NCBI GenBank assembly: GCA_900708905.1
Contig: CAADRB010000055.1
Location: 108,235 to 172,234 of the forward strand
Direction: 5' to 3'
Source: Hymenolepis diminuta
Lineage: Eukaryota; Platyhelminthes; Cestoda; Cyclophyllidea; Hymenolepididae
Length of the DNA stretch: 64,000 nucleotides
A program made the translations under genes and the position numbers. The notes beneath the pieces were generated by a model, which saw only the letters and a program-made list of their open reading frames with translations, had not been told where the DNA came from and did not search any database. Of this stretch, positions 34,929-46,055 are shown piece after piece (position 1 is the first letter of the stretch; each line of letters opens with the position of its first letter).

Positions 34929-37900
34929 TCATTGCCCAGTACTGCCCGGCTGCTGATTACCAGCACTGTTCGAGTTCTGTTGCTGCTGCTGTAATAATGC
35001 CTGTTGTTGCTGTAGAGCCTGTTGATTCTGCTGTTGTTGAATAGCACTCGCGTATACAGCTTGAAGTTGTTGCTGCAACTGCAAATGGTGCTGATTTTGT
35101 TGTTGGAGAAATAGGGCGGTTGAAGCAAGCATCTGTTGTTGTTTAATTTGCTCCAACAACTGTTGTTGCTGAGCGGCAGCATCCATAACGGGCTGTATTA
35201 GACCAGCAGATGCTAGCAGAGCTTGCTGTTGCTGTTGAATAGAAACTAGATGCTGCATTAGAGCGTAGGGATTGGCCGCTGCTGATGTAGTTGGCGGTAA
35301 GACTGAGGGTACTACTGATGGGATAACAGTAGTTGGTCCGCCAGCTCTGGCCATACTTCGAGCCACGAAACTGGTTTGAGCAACGTCACTGAGAGGTGGA
35401 AGGGAATGGGATATTTGAACCGTAGAAGATGATAAAGAAGGTTCCGATTCAAGCTTTGACAATTTAGTTGCCGGTTCTGCTGAATTCTCCCCCTCCACCC
35501 CCATCTTCTTTTCGGTACATTCAGTTAAATTTTCTGACTTCTTTACTTCGGAAGATTCCGTTCCAATCTCTACATTCGTGCTTTCAGATTCCGGGGCTGA
35601 AATGACAAAAAAACAACGATCGAGTTTATCCGTTAATTCATTTTGTCCATTCACACATTAAATAACTAAACACTAAGACTACAAAGACTTACCTTATATT
35701 TACTAAGAATCGCCTATGAAGAGAAGATTTATTCTGTGATCTTTCTCAATGACTTTACATGTTCGTAAAAACTATGGCACTAGTTTTTTATTACTGTTCC
35801 TACATATTTGTACCTGGGAATGAAGTCTTTTTACTGTTACATTAATGCCTAACCAGTGAGTTAATTATATGACGAAGATAATTTCATTGAGTTATAAGCC
35901 TTTTCCCCTCCTTTTCTGGGTCTCATTAAGTAATCTCAATAGATAGCCTAGAGCACAAAAGTGCCTACGTACCATGACACCAGTGGGAACGCAGTTGAGC
36001 GCGTTGGTTGTATAGGAAGGACAATCTGGAGAAGATGAAGTTTGTGAAAACGCAAAAAAACTAATGATCGAACAAACTAGTTTGTGATGGGAAGGCGAAA
36101 AAATTCTGTCCAATGAAAGTGCAATATCAACGGTACACCATCGTCATGTCACTTCCACGTCGTTGACATGGTAGATCAACGCGTGGCAAGGTCAACCACC
36201 ATCAGTCGATCGGCTAATTATCCGACTAATCACATCCTGCCAAATCGAACGTGAAAGTCCAACAACCGTCAATATTTTATTTCGTCTTCTCTTGCATAAA
36301 TAGCTTTTAAATTAGGTCAAAAAAATGTCTGGTCTATCTTCACTCTTTGGGGCCTGATTAACGGCAGGTTCCCTTACAACGGTGGAAAGCTACATAGTTA
36401 GCTATTACTGTTCAAAAGAAGGATAGTAGAATGCAGATATACTTCCAGACATAATGGCTTCCATATACTTGGGACGAGAGGCAGAAAAATTTCTATTAGC
36501 GGGCTTAAGCAAGTAAAATCATCGACATAGTGAAGAGATGAAAATGAAAGCAAAAGGTGAACAGGAAGCAGCAGACGGTACGGAGAATAATACGCTAAAT
36601 CACTACCATACTCAAAAGAATAATCAAGTTGCGACAAACCGGGTTCGGGAATACTAAGCATTCATAATTTATGAGGGAATGTCAGTTAAGAGTAACAGAA
36701 ACTATGGCAAATTTAGAATAATTTCCAAGGCAAGGGTTTCCAATCACCTTTTTATTATTCAGCATAAACCAGGGCAATGAAATCGTGTAAGCTATTAGAT
36801 ACAATACCTGATTACTATTATTAACTACGACAAATCAAAAGAACTGGAACCTAATTTATAAAAACATCTCAAATAGTAAGAATAAGAAAGAAAATTGAGA
36901 TCAAAAATAGGAAATGAAGGTCGCAGAAGTGAGAACCCTGCTTCACTTGAGCTTCGGAATTACCAGGTTACATGTTCTCTTGAATTCAAATTTCAAATAT
37001 ACACACACATATATATAAGTTCATTTACCTAGTTTCTGAGCGATTACTTATGAAAGTTATAAAAAAGCAAAGGAAAAGGGAACTCAAGGTGTATACTTCT
37101 TTATCGAGTGAGAACATGTTAAATTTAATTTGACATTAATAATTCTATTAACTCTACTATTCATGAATAGGAATGCGCTGACGGGCGATTTCGACTCTTA
37201 ATGTAAACTGAACAACCCACGAATTATTTAACATAGCAGACAATTTACCAAAACAGTAGCGTTAGAGTTCACTCTAATAAGATCCGCTTTGTTAATTTCA
37301 TGTTAATACTTACTATACTGCAACCAAATTGGCCAATAGAAGAAGCATTCCTGAAGTGGTTGAACAACTGCCTAAATTACTCAACTGGCAAATAAGCTCT
37401 GAAAACGGGTAACAAAACATGAGTTCTATCAGGAAACAGAGGACAAATCCTGGAATTTGAATGTTGGCATTGAAACGAAAAGGAATATGGGGAATGACTA
37501 AATAATACGAGGGATGCATGATGACCAAGAAATAAAATCCAAAAAAGAGAACAAAGATGAAATTGCACCAGACATCTGTGTTTAACGATAACGCATGCAG
37601 ATGCAAAAAATTAATATAGAAAATATACGAGTTTTTTTAAATATCTGTACTTTAAAGTACATTTTTACAATCCAATATAATTTCATAATGGAAAATATTT
37701 GAAAAACCTAACTCCAAATTTTCCCTGTATTCTTGCACCGAATTTTTTTCAGTCAGTATGATCAGCCTGAATGAACTGCAAATTTTTGGTGAAATACAAA
37801 ATTCCCAAGTCTACCAAATTCATAAGTAGAGATTTATAAAAATGAAAAAAATATAGCAACTATAGATAGGTGTTTGGATTATCAAACTACAAGGGTTCGA

Positions 37901-40900
37901 AATTCACCATTGAACATTTAAGATGAAGTGTACGTGGTTGATCATAATTTCTAAGCATGTTGAAAGCAAGCAGCTTTCACCAATTATCATGAAATAGCTT
38001 GGAGCTTCACTGATGAGAAACTCATATTCTGCAATCCCTCATTCGATATGTATTGACGAGTACGATTTTCCATTCCATTCAATGAATGTCCTGAACCATG
38101 ACCTCTTTGCCACGCCACCAACACATTGTGGGTTAAAGTAACATAAAACTGAACCACAATGAGTGTTCTTACTAGAGTAGCCATTGAAAAGCTATCCTTA
38201 TAATTAGAACCAAATACACGAACACTGGACTCTGGTCAACGATTTATATTAAATATGTCGAAAGCGATAAATCAATAAAGAACCAGCTCTAGGATCAATA
38301 AATGTAAAAATGAACGTTATATAGTAATGGAACGAAATAATGTTACAGATTTTCGTAAAAAATCGTAATACTAGGAATTTTCTAAACTGTTTCAGAAGGA
38401 CCAACTAATTTTTTTTAAACCATCGACTTGGCACTAAAAGTTCCAAAGGCTAGGAAAGTTGAATGTAAAAAAAAGATACAGGCAAACAAGATTCTAACAT
38501 TTTGTAACATAAATTCATATACATAAATTAACAGAGGGTCACAATTACCAGTTCCGTATGCAACATAAAAATCGTGCGTAAGAGAATCTCCCTTTTTTAA
38601 TCATAATGAAATTGGAAAAAATATTTTCTTGACGTTAAATATTGCAATCCCACCCACAGACAGGCACGAGCTGAGATTCCAAATAGTGGAGTTTTTCGAA
38701 GTTTGATGTATTCCGAAATGAAGGGCGGTAGGTTGGTTGATTGGTTCACAAGAACTTCAGTAATTAAAGCACAAGACTCTGACCTTTCTTCAAAAAAATT
38801 ACAGCGATCAACTCTGTAATTGCGAATAGCTATCAAGATGATGACAGGAGGCAAAACAGAATAGTTTTTATGTCTAGAACGGAGCACAAAGATCTGTAAA
38901 CATAGTTCATCTATTGGGAGCTGGATTTCTTCAATTGCCTCTCTTGAATGCAAGTACCCCTGGAAATGAAGTCTCTTTATTGTGCTAGTCAATGAATCTC
39001 ACAACTAATTGCTGCATATAACGATATATTTTCCTGATAAAGTTTACGTTGATTTACAAGTCTTCTACATTTCTACATAGCGATACAGCTACATATTAAT
39101 AAAGAAGGCATCCAACCGCCATCCGTCCATGGCTTTTGACTTTACATTTTGCAATCAGACAAATATGAGCTAGGATTTTTGATGTCTGATGCGTTCTGAC
39201 GTGAACGACAGTAGGGAGTTGGTTGGTTGATTGGCAGTGGTGGTGGTTGAAACAAAACACGCACACACAAAGTTCGATAATTAATTCGTCAGAATAGATA
39301 TAGTATTTCAATGTATTCATACACATCTACACTGTGCAACTGCTGTGTGCGTGGGACAAAGACGGGGAAATCAGTATACATCTAGACTTTGGTCGAAACC
39401 ACATTGTGAATTAATATATTGCGATAAATAAGCATAAAGGTGAAACATCCCATTTACGTGTGATATCCCTTATAGGGAGATAATTAATTGACTCAACATA
39501 ATAATTATAATAATTTCCAAATTCACTCATTGAGTGTGCATCGACGGACATTGAACCCGTAACCTCTGATTTTCTAGACGAGCACGTAAATTACCAGCGA
39601 ACATTGGCTAAGACAATTTAATAACGCAGACAGATGGCAATATTCTAGTCTCTCATCTGGGGCTCAACCACGCCCCCCACTCCCCTCAACCCAAGACGGA
39701 TGTCTGACGTTATCCTAATTAGACTTTGGAAATACGATTACAATCTTAGCTAATATCTAATAACAGCTCTTTTAACAATTATATGATCAAGGAAAATTTT
39801 ATTACATTTTCAAGAATATTACCTTTTCTTGACAAATGAATACAGTGATGAGATAGTTCGACAAAGTGTACCCCTATCTAGTAAACAAACGATACATTCG
39901 ATATCAACAAACCATAAAAAACGTTTTACTTACTTTAACGAAATATATTTTCAACTAACCTGGACGCTTCAAAGTTCTACCTGGAGACGACTCTTCGCCA
40001 TTAGCATTCATTGATGTTGCCACAGTTTCACTCTCCGCACTTGTCAATGCAGGAGTACCAGAAGGGGTATTATTAGCAGTAGACATGGTAACAGATGTAT
40101 CCCCAGCATTAGAAGTAGTGAGTTGTGGCGTGGGCGAAGTAGGCGTGGTATAATTCGTTGGGAACGGTGGCTCTGCAGTGCTACTTAAATCATTAGTAGC
40201 GACATTATTAGCAGCATCTAAATCACAAATAGTCGCCTTTGTTGGTTCATCCTCTGGAAAGACGAAGATAGAATCATCCGGTGCGGAGATACAACGTGAC
40301 TCCTTCGTCGCATCAAAACAAAAGCTAGCGTTGATGGAGTCATCTGAGATGGCAGAGGCCTTGTCGGCGGGCAAAAAACTCTCCAAGTGTGTGCGTACAT
40401 CGGCCACACTTTTCAGACGTGAACCACCAGGTCTACAACAACAACAACAAAAGTGCCAAGTTCATCACAAAGCTGTTGCAATTAAGCCTACACACACGCA
40501 AAATGACTACCTACGCGCACACCACATACCTTGACGTTGTGGTTCAATCTATTAGGAGAAAAAGTATTTGGCGTGTAAACGGTTCACATACACAGTGCCA
40601 GGAAAAAGAGGAAAATGCAAACTCACATGCCTCCTATGAGGCCCAACATTGCATACGTGAAAATGTGAAAAAGAGAAAGTTCATTAGATGCGCAAATAGT
40701 CTGCGAAGTCGGAGGTTACGGCTTTGATGTCCATCAGTGAATGAAATGGTCAACGGTATTAGTTAGATGGAAAATTCGAGCACCTAAACAAGGGACCACT
40801 CTAATCAAAATGAGTGTTGTAAAACGCTTCCCTAAATGGGACAGAGTTATTAGATGACATGGAAAAGAAGCCCATTGAGGTCGAAAAGATGAACGAATAA

Positions 40901-43900
40901 AATGATTTATACACAGCGTTAACTCATTACTATCTATTATTTCGGGAGGTAAGGCATGATATAAAGAGAAAGTCACATTTTTAACTACTTTTAATCGCTA
41001 TTTATTTACACTTTTAATAACTATCTAGATGGATGTGGAGTTTGACTGGTACACAAAATAATGTAAACTACTTAATTAAGCCCACTGAAATCCACAATCA
41101 GCAAACTTCTGAACACAAAATGGCTTTATAAGTGCACTACAAGCCCAGACATGTCTCGAAAATCTGGGGGCAAAACTGTTTTGCATAAACGGTTCAAACT
41201 GATATTTCACCTCTGCAATCTTGCTGCACTTTCAAACTATGCACACACGTAAATCGACTAATTCTAGGGGAACAGAAACGAAAAGAGCGATTGGTTAACA
41301 GTCAGACTGTAAGGACACTAGATGAATCACGGAGCTAGATGCATACTAATGACTACGTTGCAACCTAGATACAGACTAATAAATTAGGAAAAAAATTAAA
41401 TACGAGCAGTTCACACTACCACGGTGGAAAATGGTATGCAATTATATTTGAATATAGGTGAACAGAACATAAAGGCAGACAGAACTGTAAAAGCGTATGG
41501 CCGAACAGCTGAAATCAAATAGTAAGGATACTAATGATGCCAGATGAAGAATAGCACAGCTTAGTTGAATTATATATTTTAACTGTAACATGCATATGGG
41601 AAAATCTTCACACCGTGACAGAGGGGAAAAGTTATCACGTACCCGCATTCGCACGCCAATATTTACCTATTTATTCCCCTTGACAAGGCAGTTTCCCGAT
41701 TTGCAATAATAGGAAACATCCGAACACATAAAGAGGGAAGTTAGTTCAGTTTTAAGAGAGTAGGGATAATGTAACTGAGAATCGGTAAATCAGGACAATG
41801 CTGCGTTACACAGGTTCCAAGATTATCAAGTCCAAGTTTTTTCCAATTTAGTGTTTGATAGGGCTCGTTTCATTTTATATTGCCTTCCCTATCAGTTTAT
41901 TTTAAAAGGTAAGGCTTTTGATAACTAAGTAAGTCACAAAGAACGCTAAAACAGGGTAAAAATTTAACCTTTGATAGATCGGTAAAATGGTTCATCTTGT
42001 CAGGTGATATGAGTTCGAGTGATAAAAATGACCACTCAAGTTGGCTAAAACTGATCAACATAAAAAATAGGTGATTTCGAGTAATTGTGATGCTATAAGG
42101 AATATCATATCTAGGAAAAAATAGCAATCTGCCATCAACGAAATATTAAACGAATACATATGACCCAGATAATTTAGTAAAAAGTAGTGTCTCAACAGTT
42201 CACACAGAAAGATAGGATGATTAATTGCACCTTGCCTATTAACCACTTACACCTAGAGCCATAGCAACTGAAATGGGAGCACCTTGATGCCCTAGATGTA
42301 AGTCACGGGGTAAGGACACCAAAACCATGTATTGTAGCGTAACGTTCAGGCTTCAAAAGGTCAAGCTGTGGTGGAGATAATAAAACTTGCACACGTCTAA
42401 TATAATTTCATGATGTGGCCTAGAAACTTGCAGTGTGAATCACCAACATTGGTCAATGTTTGTTAGTAAATAAACGAGATTCATCTCATAACGCAAAAAA
42501 AAAGAAAACATCTAAACGAAGTTGATAGCGAAAATAATTGTGATTATTGGTGCAGAGAAATGTGTATGTGTACGCGCATAAATAGCAATGGGAAAAGGTA
42601 ACCACACTGATTAATACCGATGCTACCGCCCCACAATCTAAACTATGTGTTCTCCTATTCGGGCTAGGACGTTAGACTTCTCATTCCAGCAAAAGAAATA
42701 ATTATTAATCATATGTAATTCCCAAGCTTATTTAGGAAAATTTTTTCAAACGCTCATCTTGGATAGGGGATTGCATCAACAAGCCTCCCTGGCCAGAAAC
42801 TCGAATTCTGCCACCCCCTTAATTAATCAGGCTTAACTAATAGGGTTGGTCATTCCGCTAAATGAATTTGCACAAATGGGCGCCTTCTAACTATTAACTC
42901 TAAAGCAGAACTATGGAGAATATTTTATGAACTAAACTGAACCAGAAGTGAAATAATAAAAATTGCTGACATTATTGTGTAAATTTCCCCCTAGAAAAGC
43001 CCTCAAATGGTTTAAACTACTCCAATAAGTCACTCGACAAAATTATGTTAAAACACGCGAATGAAAAGTTAACCATGAAATTCAAACAAGCCCTTAAATA
43101 GAGTGAAGGCAAATCACTGACAAAATCGAAAGCACCTAGCATGTGATAATCGCAAGTAAAGGCAAAAAAGACACTAGGAAATAAAAGTAAACAAAATAAA
43201 CACAGGTGTGGTCCCGTATCAATCGGTAATTGTGTGCAAATTAGCATAGATCTCGTGACCTCTGGCAATATGTAGCTACAAACTCATGTCAAAAAGGTAC
43301 TAAGAGATGCTGAGGTTTAAGAGCTACGTTCCAACAGTCATTTTTCATGTCCAATTACAGCTTGAAGATTAGTTCCAATTGACAGCGTTCAATTAATACA
43401 CAGATGCATACGCACTTTTAACTTTAAGTCCGTAAATTGGGAGTGGTTTCTCAAACATCATTGTGCTGTTCTACTTATGTTTCATTTATTACAAAAATAT
43501 CAGAGACTGGTCCACAAAACATTCCAGCATTATATCAGCTAATGAACATGCAGGATTATCACTAAAATGTGCTTCAAATACTTCGCTAGATGTATTCATC
43601 TTAACACACTACTAGGATTTCTGAGCTGAAAGATGGAAATTGACCTTTCTAAAATTAATGCAAAGATGTAATTCGAACATCTAATATACTTACCATATTT
43701 CCAGAGGGTAATACCGGCAATAAAGCCACTTTAAGAGTTCAACAGGGTTAGGTTTATGGCTATTCTCTTACCGATCTACCCAGCTTTTTCCAAAATCAGA
43801 AGAACGAGAATTGAGTTGGACCACTGGTGTAGAGGAAAGAGGGGAAGGGAAAGTATTATGGAGAGAATATTGGAAATAGGAAAGCCAGGCTATACTTCTA

Positions 43901-46055
43901 AACAGCGTGTGTTAGAGCGGAAATGGGAGTTGGCTGGTTTGGCCTAATTTATGTGCCCCTAACCTAATGTGAAAATTAGGTTACTCATACCTATGGATCG
44001 GCATGCGGGAACCACAAGTGAAATAAATGCCACAGTTGTGAACGAGTAGTAATCAATGTCTTCTAAGTTTCATAACATGGGTTCGATCAGTAATGGACAG
44101 CTCTCTGCTAGAATAAAATCGTGTCCTCAAGATTTAGTATTGGCCTTCGCTTCTCTCAACTTTGGTACAGTGAGATTCGTTGCAATTTGAAAACTTAACC
44201 AATAACACGTGATATTGGTGCTTCTACCAGTATGCACCGACTAAATAATCTACATTGAAGTAAAAACCTGCTGCGTATGAGCAAAGGAAAAAACAATGTA
44301 GAGATCAGATCAAAAAGTAAATCTACTACCTGACTAGCAGGAGAGCGTCTCAAGTTCTACAAAATGTGCCATGCTATTTCTTCAATGAGGATCAGACCAA
44401 AAAACTCGTTTAGTGCTTATCAAATTAACAAAACTCACGATATGTAGACGACAACCTCTGCCTGACGATCAACCATACGTGTCCAAGTGCTATTCCACGG
44501 CAGAGGAGGCTTGGAATTTTTGACGCTTTCAGCAGAAGCAGCAGGAACGGTAGAAGTACTGACTGGAGCGGAGACAGAGAGAGGAGTACTATACCCGCCA
44601 ATAGACGTCCGTCTAAGCCTATTTTTAGCTGTCGTCACTCCAGTTCCATTTAAACTCGCCAGTGTGCTAGCTGCCGATGCCGCTGTGTTGAGAAAGACTT
44701 CTGCAGCATTTGAAAGCGGTTGACGATGGGCAATAGCCGCTGCTTGTGCCGCAGCCGCATATGACGCAACAATTTGCTCTGGTGGACTAGTTTTAGCCGA
44801 CTCCTTAGAGGCCTAAAACACAAAATGAGACGTGGGCATTAGCAAAACCCGAGGGAAAACAGTAGGGGTGTTTAGTTTTCAGATGGCCGAAAGAGAGAAA
44901 TGCACTTGCGGGCACACAAATATAGAGAGAGCAAACGTAGCATAGCAGCCGAAGGTGCTAAGTGGCATGCACAAACAAAATTAGATGGTTAATCGTGCAA
45001 AAGGGAGGAGGGATTGTTACAAACACAGTGCTACGCGGTGCTATTGTTGCATGGATTTTTTGGTTTCTGGGCGATAAACTCTACCTTCAGAAGAGTGGAT
45101 TGAATTGATGACCACATGGCTGTAAAAAATAATACCTCCAAGATTTTTGCTTTAAATACAAAGAGACGCCCATAAAACCACGCACACACGCATAAAACAT
45201 TGACTAATGCCAAATTTTAATTTTGGAGCTTACTTGGAGGATTCCTTGTGCTGAAGTGGAGAAAGAAGGGGGGAGACGGGCCTGAAGATAAGAAGTGTCA
45301 GTGGGAGAAAAACGAAAGGAAGGAACACGTTCCGAACACCAAAAACAACAATAATTAGACTTGTGGTTAACTGATTAGCATGCAAAGACTAAAGTGAGAA
45401 AACAAAAGGTAATCAAGATGCTGGCGGTTAATTAAGAGCATGCTGCACAAGATAGTGTTCAAGAGCTGGGCAGAGCAAAAAAACTAATTGAGATAATCTG
45501 TTGTACATTAATAGAACGCTGTGCGGACAAAGCATGTATATTATGCAAGGACAGGAAACCGAAACAAATATGTAACGAATCAAAGGTTGAATAAAGAACG
45601 AAATGTATCCTTACCTGAGAGGTAGTGTTGCCACTACTACTGTTTCCGTAGAGAACCGGGGCGCGAACAATGGTGTGTGCATCAGAGTTATCCGTTGAGG
45701 ATTTCGATACTTCTGACGATTGCAGTTGCTGAGCTTGTTGTTGGAGAAGAGTAGGATTGAATAAAGGAAGCATTTGCGAAAGACTGAGTTGAGGATTCAT
45801 GAGTGGATTCACAGTGTTAGTGAGGGGAAGACCGGTAAGAAATTGATTTGTCTGAGGAAGGAAGTACTGAGAAGTGGCAGCTTGAAATTGTGCCGCATTG
45901 GAGAGACCCGCTTGAGCCGATAAGAGGATGGAAGAAAAATCTTGTGCAGGTGCGATGGAAGTGGTATCGAGGGGAAGACTGAGCCCCAACCCAAGAAGAT
46001 TATTTAAGTTGGGAACCGACGAAGACTGTCCATATGGAAAATAGCGAGGGAACAT
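34929..46055 (-). CDS. MBD-like domain protein with Gln-rich C terminus
   Basis: Five exons join in phase: 46055-45615, 45281-45234 (48 nt), 44812-44439, 40432-39960 and 35596-34929, giving 667 aa. The first 250 residues are Ser/Thr/Ala/Gln-rich and lack a fold I recognise. Residues about 267-310 read LPWNSTWTRMVDRQAEVVVY, then ISPGGSRLKSVADVRTHLES, which follows the methyl-CpG-binding (MBD/TAM) pattern: W-x-R, an alternating hydrophobic strand ending in Y-x-SP-x-G, then a basic L-x-S-x-x-x-V-x-x-x-L helix. The variant most resembles MBD5/MBD6 and not MeCP2 or MBD2/3. The tail (about 530-660) is dominated by Q runs with interspersed A, L and H. A chromatin-associated role is inferred; DNA methyl binding cannot be read from sequence, and the domain is short. 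The ATG lies 16 bases after a TTTTTCAG acceptor, so a 5' UTR exon or trans-splicing is likely. Introns 3 and 4 are each about 4 kb. Confidence 0.72.
38640..38780 (+). repeat. Intronic direct repeat, left copy
   Basis: Shares 'gacaggcacgagctgagatt', 'tttgatgt', and 'gtaggttggttgattggttc' with 39105-39240, about 465 bases away in the same orientation. Confidence 0.5.
39105..39240 (+). repeat. Intronic direct repeat, right copy
   Basis: Reads 'gacaaatatgagctaggatt', 'tttgatgt' and 'gttggttggttgattggcag', the same order as the left copy at 38640-38780. Confidence 0.5.
39545..39612 (-). repeat. tRNA-derived SINE remnant
   Basis: On the minus strand an A-box-like TTAGCCAATGTTCGC is followed by GTGCTCGTCTAGAAAATCAG and a B-box-like GGTTACGGGTTCAATGTCC. 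The 'gctcgtct..aaatcagagg' middle is typical of tRNA-derived SINE heads. The 3' body could not be followed. Confidence 0.5.
42795..42885 (-). repeat. SINE-like element, second copy
   Basis: Plus strand 'gaaactcgaattctgccacc' through 'agggttggtcattccgctaa' and 'atgaatttgcacaaatgggc' matches 18425-18510 in order. The A-box part is missing or lost. Confidence 0.45.
43200..43270 (-). repeat. Dispersed repeat, inverted copy
   Basis: On the minus strand it reads 'gccagaggtcacgagatcta', the core word of the dispersed repeat seen at 205-300, 940-1110 and 59540-59640. Confidence 0.5.

Larger units (their letters stand above)
35597..39959 (-). other. Intron 4 of the MBD-like gene
   Basis: Donor G|GTTAGT at 39960/39959 and acceptor TTTCAG at 35597. 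It carries a diverged repeat pair (38640-38780 and 39105-39240) and a SINE-like fragment (39545-39612), but no recognised coding exon. Confidence 0.6.
40433..44438 (-). other. Intron 3 of the MBD-like gene
   Basis: Donor TC|GTGAGT at 44439/44438 and acceptor TTGTTGTAG at 40433. It splits the MBD-like domain between the strand and the SPGG turn. Two repeat fragments (42795-42885 and 43200-43270) lie inside. No coding exon recognised. Confidence 0.6.

Noticed and set aside
35892..36113. Minus-strand ORF upstream of MBD exon 5
   Set aside because: It lies in intron 4, lacks usable splice sites in phase, and the direct join of exons 4 and 5 is in frame.
44487..44723. Plus-strand ORF of 78 codons
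   Set aside because: Antisense to MBD-like gene exon 3; its Ala/Val content is a mirror of the Ala/Ser-rich exon.
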